Source of the DNA: Gorsachius magnificus
Lineage: Eukaryota > Chordata > Aves > Pelecaniformes > Ardeidae
Direction: 5' to 3'
Assembly: GCA_034008185.1 (NCBI GenBank)
Contig: CM067081.1
Location: 184,533,510-184,597,509 of the forward strand
DNA length: 64,000 nt
The notes beneath the pieces were generated by a model. It saw only the letters and a program-made list of their open reading frames with translations, was not told where the DNA came from and searched no databases. Numbering within the stretch: position 1 is the stretch's first letter; every line of letters starts with the position of its first letter. The translations under genes and the position numbers were made by a program. Shown here piece after piece: positions 50,326-62,000 of the stretch.

Positions 50326-51628
50326 GAAAAAAGGGTAGAAAGGAAGACCCTGGGAACTACCGACCTGTCAGCCTCACCTCTGTGCCTGGGAAGATCATGG
50401 AACAGATCCTCCTAGAAGCTATGCTAAGGCACATGGAGGCCAGGGAGATAATTCGAGATAGCCAGCATGGCTTCACCAAGGGCAAGTCCTGCCTGACGAA
50501 ACTAGTGGCTTTCTATGATGGTGTGACAACAACAGTGGATAAAGGAAAACCAATGGATGTCATCTATCTGGATTTCTGCAAAGCCTTTGACACGGTCCCC
50601 TACAACATCCTTCTCTCTAAATTGGAGAGCTATGGATTTGATGGGTGGACTGTTTGGTGGATAAGGAACTGGCTGGATGGCCGCATCCAGAGGGTAGTGG
50701 TCAATGGCTCGATGTCCGGATGGAGACCGGTGACGAGTGGTGTCCCTCAGGGGTCCCTACTGGGACTGGTGCTGTATAATATATTCATCAATGACTTAGC
50801 GAGATTGAATGCACCCTCAGCAAGTTTGCGGATGACACCAAACTGAGTGGTGTGGTTGACACACCAGAATGATGGGATGTCATCCAGAGAGACCTGGACT
50901 AGCTGGAGAGGTGGGCCTGTGTGAACCTCATGAGGTTCAACAAGGCCAAGTGCAAGGTCCTGCACCTGGTTTCGGGTAACCCCCAGTATCAGTACAGGCT
51001 GGGGGAAGAAAGGATCGAGAGCAGCCCTGCCGAGAGGGACTTGGGGGTGCTTGTGGATGAAAAGCTGGACGTGAGCCAGCAATGTGCGCTGGCGGCCCAG
51101 AAGGCCAACCGTACCCTGGGCTGCATCAGGAGAAGCGTGGCCAGCAGGTCGAGGGAGGTGATTCTGCCCCTCTACTCTGCTCTGGTGAGACCTCACCTAG
51201 AGTACTGCGTCCAGCTCTGGAGCCCTCAGCACAAGAAGGACATGGAACTGTTGGAGCGGGTCCAGAGGAGGCCCACAAAAATGATCCGAGGGCTGGAGCA
51301 CCTCTCCTATGAGGACAGGCTGAGGGAGTTGGGGTTGTTCAGTCTGGAGAAGAGAAGGCTGCGGGGAGACCTGATTACGGCCTTTCAGTACCTAAAGGGG
51401 GCCTATAGGAAAGATGGGGATAATCTTTTTAGTAGGGCCAGCTGTGAGAGGACAAGGGGTAATGGTTTTAAACTAAAACAGGGTAGAATTAGACTAGATA
51501 TAAGGAAGAAATTCTTTACAACGAGGGTGGTGAAACACTGGAACGGGTTGCCCAGAGAGGTGGTGGAGGCCCCATCCCTGGGAACATTCAAGGCCAGGTT
51601 GGATGGGGCTCTGAGCAACCTGATCTAG
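50326..51628 (+). pseudogene. CR1 ORF2 fragment (RT and C-terminal region), broken
   Basis: The RT part has [19 protein letters not shown], the motif-A sequence [11 protein letters not shown] and the motif-B sequence [11 protein letters not shown]. At about 50790-50812 a frameshift moves the catalytic FADD out of frame; the frame then meets TGA (50870-50872) and TAG (50900-50902). The last open piece (50921-51628, 235 residues) covers [13 protein letters not shown] through [12 protein letters not shown]2 supplies nicking and reverse transcription in CR1 movement. Here the endonuclease is absent by 5' truncation, so the copy is dead. Confidence 0.93.
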
Positions 51629-51718
51629 TTAGCAGTGTCCCTGCTCACTGCAGGGGGGTTGGACTAGATGACCTCTGGGAGTCCCTTCCAACCCAAAACA
51701 TTCTATGATTCTATGATT
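50326..51718 (+). mobile_element. CR1 LINE 3' copy (1.39 kb), subfamily A
   Basis: It begins at AAAAAAGGGTAGAAAGG near 50326, inside the ORF2 reverse transcriptase, and runs to the 8-bp tail repeats ending at 51718. The 3' UTR reads GGTTGGACTAGATGACCTCT. It is antisense to TMEM117. It is very close to the overlapping part of the 1975-5645 copy and shares three inactivating lesions with it. Confidence 0.96.
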
Positions 51719-53288
51719 ACAAATGAAATACATGCCCTTGATCTGAAAAGTGTTGAGAAGTGTCACAACTCTAGGCCCTGGACACAACATAAGCACTTTT
51801 TTAAACTGTAAAACCTTCCATCCACACCTGCCCAGCAGATTTATACAAAGCATATTTATATGAACCTTTAATATGCAAAAAAAAGCCTCCCTTCCCATGA
51901 AACCACGCTGGAACTGCACACCAGCATGCCTTGCAGCATGCAGGATGCTGTTGGTAATGGGGACACATGGTACTGAAACATGGAGTAGAGCACAGTGATG
52001 CTGATCAGTCCTCCAGCAGTGGCTGTGGGCATGGGCAAAAAGAGGATGCTGGAAATATCTACAGGTTTGGTCACTCTGCCACCCAAGAGATAATAAAAGG
52101 TTGAGGAGGCAACTACTCTCTTTACACTGTTTTTGGCTTTTTGACTGAGACACATCTGCAGGTTCTTTGAAAGCCAAGATAATTCTAGAATCATCATTTT
52201 CAAAATCCTAATAGCTCTCACCAGCACATTACAACCCTTAATTCTTAATGAAATCTTGAGCTACTTTTTTTCAGTCTTTCAACTCAAGCTCAGAAATAGC
52301 AATTAGAAATGGCCAAACATAGGAGACAAAGTGCAAGACAAGTATCTCATGTTCCACTGGTGTGCCTTGAGATGAGCCTTCATGGAAGGCTTGCATCTTC
52401 TGCAAGGGGGCAGAAAACTTGAGCGTGCTCACTGGCACTGTGCAAAAGTTGCCAGACAGTTAACTTCCCTACCCAATATTTGAATATCATTGCTACACTG
52501 TATTTTGAAAAATGAAGGCCATGAGTCCAAAGACAAGGGCAGAAATCAGATCTCTGGCAAGGTAGCACAGAGTATCTGTTACAAGAAACTTAGGGAAGGT
52601 CTTCAGATGGGAGAGTACCATGGAGCTTGGCACCTAACTGGACATGCATGCTGTGAATTGGGAATCACTGGGAAAGCCCAAAGAATTCAATAGCCAAACA
52701 CTGCTCCGGTTTCCTCCAAGCAGCAGACAGAGGAGGATTCTGATGAGGTTTGCCCATTTTTTTTTTCTTTAAACCATACAATACTGTAAAACACTATCAT
52801 AAAATTCTATGTTATTCTCACATCGTCCTTGTTATGATTCATTACGTGAACTCCTGTTTTTAAAATGTTTTAAGAAATTCTTCAAGCTAGGCGATGCTGA
52901 CCCTCGCTTTCTAGAATTTCCTTCTGCAAAACAATGTGCTTGTTTAATCCTCTGAGGGCTTTACTTTGGCCCACTGGGCTCTGAGCTACTTTCACACATA
53001 CTAGGTTTGAGTTTGCTGTAGATGTTCAACAGCACTCCTGCTTAGTAAGTTTTACTGCTTCTAACAGAAACCTTGTCCTTGGCCAATGTTACTGGTCTTG
53101 TCCAATAACTAACTGTGTGTTTATTAATAATGTCCAGCACAAGGTATTATAGGCACTGAAAGGACCCAATTCACATCTTCAAAGACCATTAAGGTACTTG
53201 GGGCACGATCTCCTGCTCAGGACTGTATGAACAGGACCATACTGTTCAAGACTGAGTGGGAAGACCTCAGACATGGCCAGTGGCGCAC
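51719..53288. other. Unique intron between two CR1 copies, nothing recognised
   Basis: About 1.6 kb with no supported exon or repeat. The open frames at 51629-52177 and 51868-52227 (minus) have no recognisable domain. Confidence 0.5.
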
Positions 53289-54145
53289 AATAGAATAGAA
53301 TAGAATCACCTCGGTTGGAAAAGACCTTTAAGATCATCGAGTCCAACCGTTAACCTAGCACTGCCATCCTACCACTAAACCATGTCCCTAAGCACCTCAT
53401 CTAGCCTTCTTTTAAATACCTCCAGGGATGAGGACTTGACCACCTCCCTGGGCAGCCCATTCCAGAGCCTGACAACCCTCTCGGTGAAGAAGTTTTTCCT
53501 AATGTCTAGCCTAAACCTGCCCTGGTGCAACTTCAAACCATTCCCCCTTGTCCTGTTGCCTGTTACCAGGGAGAAGAGGCCGACCCCCACCTGGCTACAG
53601 CCTCCTGTCAGGCAGTTGTAGAGGGCAATCAGGTCTCCCCTCAGCCTCCTCTTCTCCAGGCTAAACAACCCCAGTTCCCTCAGCCGCTCCTCATCAGACT
53701 TGTGCTCCAGACCCCTCACCAGCTTTGCTGCCCTTCTCTGGACCTGTTCCAGCAATGCAACATCTTTCTTGTAGTGAGGGGCCCAAAACTGAACACAGGA
53801 TTCGAGGTGCGGCCTCACCAGCACCGAGTACAGGGGCACGATCACTTCCCTACTCCTGCTGGTCACACTATTCCTGATACAGGCCAGGATGCCATTGGCC
53901 TGCTTGGCCACCTGGGCACACTGCTGGCTCATATTCAGCCGGCTGTCAATCAGTACCCCCAGGTCTTTTTCCACCAGGCAGCTTTCCAGCCACTCTTCGC
54001 CAAGCCTGTAGCACTGCATGGGGCTGTTGTGACCAAAGTGCAGGACCCGGCACTTGGCCTTGTTGAACCTCATACAATTGGCCTCAGCCCATCGATCCAG
54101 CCTGTCCAGGTCCCTTTGCAGAGCCCTCCTCCCCTCCAGCAGATC
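53289..54145 (-). mobile_element. CR1 LINE 3' copy (0.86 kb), subfamily B
   Basis: The 3' end is an AATAG-type repeat (AATAGAATAGAATAGAATC, from 53289) followed by the reverse complement of GGTTGGACTCGATGATC. The minus strand carries an uninterrupted ORF2 C-terminus: [53 protein letters not shown], ending EVLRDMV at 53375. The 5' edge is near 54145, judged by where the coding similarity ([11 protein letters not shown]) begins. It is sense with respect to TMEM117. Confidence 0.95.
53375..54145 (-). pseudogene. CR1 ORF2 C-terminal fragment, frame intact
   Basis: About 255 codons of the region downstream of the RT active site are open to the natural stop at 53375. All catalytic parts (endonuclease, RT motifs A-C) are missing because of 5' truncation, so no enzymatic function is possible. 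The frame stays open upstream of the element for a further 89 codons or so (to 54409) in sequence that is not recognisably CR1. Fewer lesions than in the 17878 copy suggest a fairly young insertion. Confidence 0.9.
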
Positions 54146-57100
54146 GATGTTGCAGAGGGGTTTGTACAGTGACCTCCCTGGACAAACAGACAGACAGGTG
54201 GCTACCCAGCCACCTTGAGGTGCATTCATAGCCCTAACTGTGTGACTGGGTGGTGCCCAAAAATTGTGCAGCTGCTGTTTGTCATCACTTCTGATCATGG
54301 TGTGCTGCCACCAGGTCACACACCTCAGCCTCACCCAGTGACCACTGGCAATGCTCTGGTTCAGCTTCCGAGCAAACTCTTCAGAGCACTGGTCAAAGAA
54401 ATGTTTCAATGAAGTGACAGGAGTTTATAGATACTTCTGCAGAAGGGAAACCAGCAAAGCAGAAGCTGAGTACCACAAGAGACCAGCCACTATCTTCTTA
54501 TTGTCTATAATCATAGAAAAACCCATCTATTCACTATATGCAGGCCTATGTTGATAGAAATAGCGCTAGTATGAATAGTATGAATTAAGACCTCCAAACA
54601 GGCTCCCACAGCTGTTGTAAAATGGATAAAAGGAGGAGGGATTTTTTTCAGCCATGTGAGGGCAAAGAATAGTGCTGCGCAGGCAAAGCGACAGTGACAG
54701 ATTTGACACAGAGGGCCCCTTTAAATGGCAGCTAGCCTCTTGCCAAGGCTGCCTGGGCTCGCTGTGCTGAGGACCACTGTGCACAAGGGCGATGGACCAC
54801 AATGTGACAGATTTACTTCTGCTCAGATGCAGAAAACCACCACAAGACTTGTAGCATGAACAGCCAGCGTACATCACATCGTGTTGTATCAGAGTCCCTC
54901 TCGCAATGTACCGTATCGCTGGCTAACGCAGACACACGCCCATTGAGAAGATGTAATCGGCAGATGTAATTGGCAGTGCCCTCCCCGCTTCTTCAAAAAC
55001 CTAAAAATCCAAATTACAGAGGAAATTCGATGGCCTCATTCCCACTGCACTGTTCAGCCCCTGGCATCACACAAGATAATATTTTTTCTGATCCTCTGCA
55101 ATTGGTTTAACTGTTCTCCAAGTATTAAAACTATTCCAAAATAAACCTCTCCTTACTTGAGCATAGAGCACTACTTAAGGTTACTCTGACTTTTGCAGGA
55201 ACAGCTTTTTCTGCATTATTCTCACAGCAGCCTTGACCATGCCTGCTTTCTGACGCTGCTGGTCTGTTCCGACTGACTCGTCCTGCAATGTTCCCCAGGT
55301 CTCTAAACCTAAACCTGTATAATGGCTGAGCAGCTTTCCTACCTCTGGATCATTTTCACATTTATTCTCTGTATTGCACCTCTTTTTTGCAGATAAGGAC
55401 CAGCTAGACCAAACACCAGGTTCCTGAAGCCTGTGCCAACGTGAAGTAGTTGGCTTTGATGACGTTTGTGGTAGAAACTCTCTTTTCAAAAGTACTACAC
55501 ATTGTTCTACCTCGACTTTGAGAGGACTGATCCAAGGGCTCTGTTCAACTAATGGTTTACATTGTGCAGTTTGAGACTGAAACTGTTTGTTCCATATCTG
55601 CTTCCTGCCTTTTTACTGGAATGGACACCAAGAATGGCTGTAACAAGCCTGCGGTCCAGTGCTTTGAAAAAGCAGTGTGATTCCTTGAGCACAGCGTGGT
55701 CAGCTTCCTAAAATGATTGTAGCAAAACTAGGGCTGGGGCATAAGAAAAGGATAGGCTTCACCCCTCGGAAAGCAAGCAGGCGGATTGACTGACACCAGC
55801 TATTTCAGTACTAGGCTGCGCCTATTTCCATGAATGTGGATGCTCATTGCCACGCAACTCTTCAGTGCAAGCTAATGGAAACTTGTAACAGATATGGGGA
55901 GCAGGAATGTTGACAAGGACAAATGAACTCTGATTTCCAGACATGAGTCAAGCTTTCAAAATCATTAATGCTTTGTCTAACAGCTAGTTATAGTTTATGG
56001 AGCATTAGAAATACCAAATATAAATCTTAACATAACATCAATAACAGTATGACTATGTAAATAGGGAAGCCAGAAACCCACAATGCTCCCAAACCCTCCT
56101 CATTTCAGGGATGATTATTCTGCCTCATATTGGGCACCTATTCATATTTACCACATCATTACCGTGATCATTTCCTAAAACACTGGGTGATTCTGATGCT
56201 TTACCTGCCTTGCTTGAAATTAATGCATTTAGTCTTCATGTCACAATCTCATGATTAGCCCGGCTGGTCTGCACTTATGTTCACTCAGTGATACCCAGTC
56301 TTCCTCCTACACACCTTTTGTTTTATGTCACATCATTGTTAACAGGACTTCATACGCTGCGTATTTTTGTTGGCACACTTAAGATCAGCAACACACCACA
56401 CCAGGGCCAATTAAATAACTCTTTATCAGAGTCTGTCGGTATGGCTCTGACACTCTGCTAACAACAAGTCATTCAATTATTTGCACTGTTCTTCAACTCA
56501 TATATACATTTGGCTTCTTATTCCTTGCTAGAAACCCTTCAGATGATGTCTTGCCTTTCATAAACAACATGACTGTGTATTTTTGTCCAATAAACTTGTT
56601 TTGTATGTGTTAGATAACTAATAATGTAGCTTTTATCAGGAAAATCAACATGTGAAAGCAGTGTAAATTTTAAGATAATAGGAGAAAGCAAGTCTTCTTA
56701 AGCCAGAAAATTAATATAAAAAGCTCCACTTAAAATAAACCCAGACATAATAAAACAATAGCTGCTCATCCCTTAGCCAACCATAACTTTGCCCTGTCAG
56801 AGCACCTTATGGGGAAAAAAAAAAATATTTTTAAGAATATTTTTAACAAACTGGATCATCAGCTACTATTATACATAACCAAAATAGCACTATACTGCAC
56901 ATTTAATGTTTGTGTTTGGAGTGTGAGCTTCCTCAAGTTTGGATGGTTCAGTTTCTTTTATTTTCAACTCTGAATTTCCTGAGTGTGCACAATAGTAATG
57001 CTTATACTTTTAAACTACTTAGCTCTAACTTCAAATCACATTTGCTGAGCTATAATTTTAAATTTAAAAAAACAGATATAATGTTCATTAGTACCCTGAT

Positions 57101-57343
57101 AGTTGCTATCATTAGTTTAGGAGCCCACTTTTTATAACTGATACTTTAATCCTCTTGGCTAATTAACCAATTAAATTACTATTCTACCTAAATTCAGAAA
57201 GCAGAAGAATAAAACAAGAGAGTGAATACTAGTATGTTTACACTTTGGTAAGCTCTTGTTCACTGTAAAGCAGCATATTATGAAAAAATTCCAGTAGAAT
57301 ATATTCTAGAGCAAAAGAGACAAAAAGAAACTCTGTAACCTAC
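54146..57343. other. Intron between CR1 and the TMEM117 exon
   Basis: No repeat family was recognised. The one notable item is a 143-codon open frame on the minus strand at 55181-55612 (see findings), not called as a gene. Confidence 0.5.
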
Positions 57344-57476
57344 CTCATATTCCCTGCCATAATGAGGAACAGATTATAAATGTGAGAAAAAATGAAGAGG
57401 AAGAGGATGGTACTGAAGAACATCGTCATCCAAGACCCGTGGTCCTCTCGAAACATTTTCAGACGGAGCAACTGAC
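57344..57476 (-). CDS. TMEM117: TMEM117 internal coding exon (partial gene)
   Basis: One internal exon of 133 bp encodes 43 complete codons plus a split codon at each end. It begins QLLRLKMFREDHGSW and continues into a hydrophobic stretch of about 22 residues (exon residues 17-39, rich in Phe, Leu and Ile, with SHIYN inside), then AGNM. I recognise this as TMEM117, a multi-pass membrane protein reported to link ER stress to mitochondrial apoptosis signalling; that role is literature knowledge, not visible here. The acceptor AG lies at 57477-57478 on the minus strand after a moderately pyrimidine-rich tract, and the donor GTAGGT begins at 57343. The first two bases (GT) complete a Gly codon if the previous exon ends in G, and the exon leaves AG for the next codon. 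No frameshift or stop is present. Recognition is from memory of the family, so a similarity search should confirm it. Confidence 0.9.
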
Positions 57477-57596
57477 CTGTGGTATGAATATTATGAGAAA
57501 GCATATTTTAGTCAGTCAGTAAATACGTGTTTACATGGTAACAAAACCAGAATACAGTACTAAAATGTATTTCTTCTTATATCCAATTATTCCACT

Positions 57597-57612
57597 GGGG
57601 GGGGTGGGGGGG
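57597..57612 (+). repeat. G-tract (G8-T-G7)
   Basis: Sixteen bases with a single T interrupting G runs of 8 and 7 lie about 120 bp upstream of the TMEM117 exon in transcript sense, so the pre-mRNA would carry a C-tract. Confidence 0.95.
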
Positions 57613-58899
57613 AAGGCAGATTTAGAATCATGCAGCCAAACTACTCTTGTGTAGCTCAGCATGAGCAGACATTATCCCTACAAAATTAGAAGGTTGCTTC
57701 CCACAAACTGATGAAAAACTGGTTTGGGCTTCTCCAATGAAAATCACTGAGCTGAAGGTCTGAAGGAGTCCTCATCATGCCTGTGGCACTCGGTCAAACT
57801 GTGGTTGTGGATTTACACACACTACATGTGATTCTGCACGCTGGTTAAGCAGCCTTTGCTGTTTCCCTGTTTCGGCCATTAACATCTGCTCTCATGCTGG
57901 CACAGCAACCTGAGCAGCCATGCAAAAATAAACAAGAGTGAGGAACTTACCCATCTAGAAAAAAAAAGGTAATTTACCATATTTTTTTTTTTGTCCTTTG
58001 AATTAGTTCCATCACCCTGCTGAACTTAAAGCTCAATGAACAGCAGTGCTGCGTATCTGTGTGAAAGTGGGAAGGACTGATGGATTGGAAGGGCAACTGC
58101 CTAAGCCATCGCGTTTTCTAGAAGCTAACACTCTAAACCAAATACCACAGCAGGGGAAATCTCATAGGATTAGTCTAGACCTCAAGGCAAGAGCCATGTG
58201 TTAGTGGCATTTGCACAATGCTTTGAGAAACAAGTCTATTTATAAATTGTGAAATGTCATAAGTACCTCGGGCTGTGTGACATCCACTATTTGCCACCAG
58301 TTATTTCTTGACCAGTACCAAGAGAGTCATTAAATTTTGATGGCTGCCTGTCTCTTACTACTGACTACAGACAGCATCAGGTCAAGTATCATATGACATG
58401 ATAACAGTGATCTCATTGTATGTGTTTGTCTAGCTTGTGAAAAACATAAACAGGGGATAGAACAGGGGATTCAGAACATTTGGGCTCATGAGAAAAAGAG
58501 ATGAAGTGCTTTTCTCAGAGAGTGACTGCAAAACCAGTTGAGGATGAAAGAAATTTCCTGGACTAAAGGGAAACTCCATATATCAGAGCAAAAGCCATCC
58601 CTTGAGTCAAAGACGACTCTTGCTTAAGCCCACAAGTACACAAAAAGACATGGTTAGTAATAATAATCACCCCTCCTCTCAGTAAAATTGAGATAACAAT
58701 ACTGTGCAATCTCATTGCTTCTCCGTTTTCTGAGGTAGTACAAGACTGCCACATGTTCCTGCCTGCGGTCATTTAATGTCAACATAGGAAACTCTGAAAA
58801 AGTCTTCGACTCCAACACTAATGAACTGCTCAGCTGGGACGACCTCACGCAATGGTGTGATATGTACGGGGCAAGTGTCAGGAGCCTTAGAATCAGTTT

Positions 58900-59000
58900 C
58901 AAATTCTACCAGAGACCTCCTATGACATTATGGACAAATCATTTACTCTCTACGCTCACTGCAAAGGTGGCAAACATTATTACTCTCTTTCTTACAGTGT
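58900..59000 (+). repeat. Possible MIR/L2-type ancient fragment
   Basis: The sequence AGAGACCTCCTATGACATTA, TGGACAAATCATTTACTCTC and then GCAAAGGTGGCAAACATTAT resembles the diverged 3' half of MIR/L2-type repeats (gacctcc..tgacattgggcaaatcatttaacctctctg type). The match is short and imperfect. Confidence 0.35.
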
Positions 59001-62000
59001 AGACTTTTCTACATTATACCACAAGGATACAAACTGATGAAATCTGTAAGTAGTAATATAAAAAAAAAAATCATATCACAAAAGAGAATAAGGCTTACAG
59101 CCATACTTATGATGCAATTACTATTCATTTCCTAGTCAGATATGTACACCAAGTCTTGTCACCACATCACACAGAACTAAACATTCCCTACAGTATTTGA
59201 GCTATGATTTTTTCTCATGGTAATGTTCTTGCCATTGCACAAATGTAATATTACAAATTTCTCAGAGAAAGATTGATTTTATTGTCCTATCCCCAACAGT
59301 CTTACTGCAATACAACACTCTCCCCATCCTGCTTTTCATAGTTTACACTTGGTTTTAACGGTTCATGTTTTTTCAAAGGCTATTTATTTGCAGTGATTAA
59401 TGACCTAAATAACAATAGGCAAATGATGGTGGAAAGGTGTAGAAATATTTTTTCCAGTGCTTGACCCCCACCAAGAGCACCTAACATCCCAGATGGGATT
59501 TCAAAAGGGCTATGTACCAACAGGTAGTATTTAACATGTTTAAGAGCCATATAGTTGCTACAGTGGTCGTTTTTACTATTAAGGTAACATCAGAAAGACC
59601 GATCAACTACCAAGCAGTTTATTAAACTAAAATTTGTCAAATGCTGAGTTAAAAAGCCTCACTGCAATATTACAAAATAAGTTCCTACAGACTTAATATT
59701 TTTTCACCATTCATACATAAAGAAAAATCTCAGTTCCTTACATATATTTTTTCTGTATCTTATTTTCAAATGTTACACACTGAAGTCCAAAGGGAAAAAA
59801 AAAAGAATGCAACAATAACTTACTAGCAATGGTATTTTTTAAGAGATGCTGAGAAAGATTACAAACCATTACAATTAATTTCACATGCTAAAAAAGGTTA
59901 CTGACTCGTACATCATTTTCCTTTTCATGTCTAAGAAAGCTTTTCTCATGTGAAATACGAGAAATGTCCCCTGACATACACTATATGCTTCCCTAATTTC
60001 ATTAGGACATCAAATTCTGAGTCTGTGTAGAATCTCGTACTGTGGGTTTTTCTTAGACCTAAGCATTTTAATCATGTGATGTGCTGAACTTTATTTTGCA
60101 GAGAATGCCTTTTTCAAAGCATATTGGTATGTCTTAGCACCTGAAAAGAAGCTCATGGTGATACTGGTGATAGGTGAAACTTTTGCCATGTTTTCTTCAG
60201 GAACATATTTTTTCTGGACTAGCTTTCCTTCTCCTTTCTCTTTGTTCATTATCATAAACACAGGAGTTTCTCACCTCTTTGTTTCATGTAGCCCTTTACC
60301 CTTTTCACCTGCCCATAAAATTTCACTCTATCCAATTTCAGATCTTCTTTATGTCTGCTCTCATCCTTCTTTTCCTCTTCTGAATCTCTCAGTCTCGCCC
60401 AGCCCTGGTTTTTAGCATTGTAATAGTCTCTATACTGCAAGAATACCTTATCACATTTTTGTCTTTCATCTCTAAAGTCTTCAGGCACACTGTTTATTCA
60501 CTGTGGTTTTTTTCTCCTGGTCCTCTAACAAGTCTGGTACAGCCCCTTGAGCTGTTCTTACCAGAATTTCTAATGACCGAAGCTGAGCCGTACTAGTTCT
60601 TCCTCATCTGGCTAAGTGTCACGCACCTCAGTCCAGTTGTTCATACTCTCCTTGACATCTTGACCTCCTTTTGTGTTCCATCTCTGTCCTCTAGCAGCTC
60701 TCCTTTGACCTTTACCGATTTTAGTAGATAGTTTGTGTAGCTCACCATCTCTCATACTTGCATGCCGCTGTAACAGAGTATTATTGTTTTATCATGGGTT
60801 ACCATAGATGGTCTATCTTTTTTCCAGATGGAATTTTTCTTTTCTAAAACTAGGTGGATTTTTTAATCTGCTCTTCAATTGTTTGGGGTATTGAAAAGAT
60901 CACCAGTGCAAGAAATGGGAATTTGCTTTTGTAAGGCAGAGTGTGCCACAGCAGAAGCCCAGAGGGGTAAGGAAGACAACTGATAATTCAAGCAGTAAGG
61001 TGAAGGACAGCATCTAATAAGAAGATAGTGCAGTCAGGTACTAGAAGATGTCAAAATAGGGAAAGAAGAAGGGAGATGAGGAGCTGGACACACATATGTA
61101 TAAATTTATTTTTTTTTTTTTCTTTAAAGTACTTTTGCGCAAATACTGTCTTCAGTCGGCAAATTCTTACACTTAAACTATCCTTCTACTGTAGCTTATG
61201 TTTGCTATATAGGACTTAATTAATTCAAATAAGTACATGAACATAATTTTTTAACGAAAGAAATAGTAGCTTAATCACAATAAAGATTGAATCGTTAAGA
61301 AGAAATGACTTGGATATCAGCACAATCTACTTACCTAATTGCATACAAATACTGCTGTATATTACTTATTGTTCCTGTTGCACGAGCATGTGCGATATGC
61401 TAAATGCAGTTGAACTAAAATATGTGCAATGCTCCACTTAATACTCACATTACATTATATCCTTTCGTATCAATTCGGTTGAACATAAAAAGGGAATGCA
61501 TGAGATGATTACCTAACAGGTAAGATGTTAAAGTAAAAATTGCAAGTAATGCTTGATATTTTTATAACAAAACCTAGGACTCCCTGTAAAATGCTTTATT
61601 AATTTGATAAGATGAGCTAAAAGGGTATGCTGTGAGAGCACATGTAACAGAAATATATTGGTGTATGAATAGTCAGAAACACGGAAAACCTATCTGGTAG
61701 CTGGAATAGATTTGTACTAGGTTCAAATACAACTGCAATCAGGCAAATAAAATTTTCAGAGTAATCCCAACAAATAAATCAGTTCATGTAAAATCAGGAC
61801 TTCTACTATAAAGAATAACGAGCAAAAAGAAACAAGGGGCAAAGAGAGTAGATAAGGAATAAAATTATGTAAAATAAGCTGTTAACTCAGGTTAATCTTT
61901 TTTTACTTCAGGCCATATTAATCACTTATTATGACCTTGTTAAAAATGTCAAAAAAACCCACAGGTATGACAGGGAAGAGTATGGTTCCTAGGATATATT

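Larger units (their letters stand above)
1..57343 (-). other. TMEM117: TMEM117 intron downstream of the exon (part), repeat-bearing
   Basis: This is inferred to be the intron following the exon, because no other TMEM117 exon was recognised below 57344. TMEM117 introns are known to be tens to hundreds of kilobases in vertebrates. The interval contains all the other repeats listed separately. If a gene is nested here, or if I missed a short exon, this call would need splitting. Confidence 0.6.

Noticed and set aside
51629..52227. Two overlapping minus-strand frames of 182 and 119 codons
   Set aside because: The first begins in unique intron and runs into the CR1 3' UTR. Neither has a known motif.
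53525..54172. Open frame of 215 codons on the plus strand
   Set aside because: It is antisense to the intact CR1 ORF2 C-terminal frame at 53375-54145. The GC-rich codons of that frame leave the opposite strand open.
1..57343. Further TMEM117 exons in the window
   Set aside because: I looked on the minus strand for sequence resembling the segments I remember on either side of the exon and saw none. A short or diverged exon could still be missed by eye.
60252..60488. Highly charged 78-codon frame on the minus strand
   Set aside because: The charge comes from the purine-rich composition of that strand. No coiled-coil heptads or family match were recognised.
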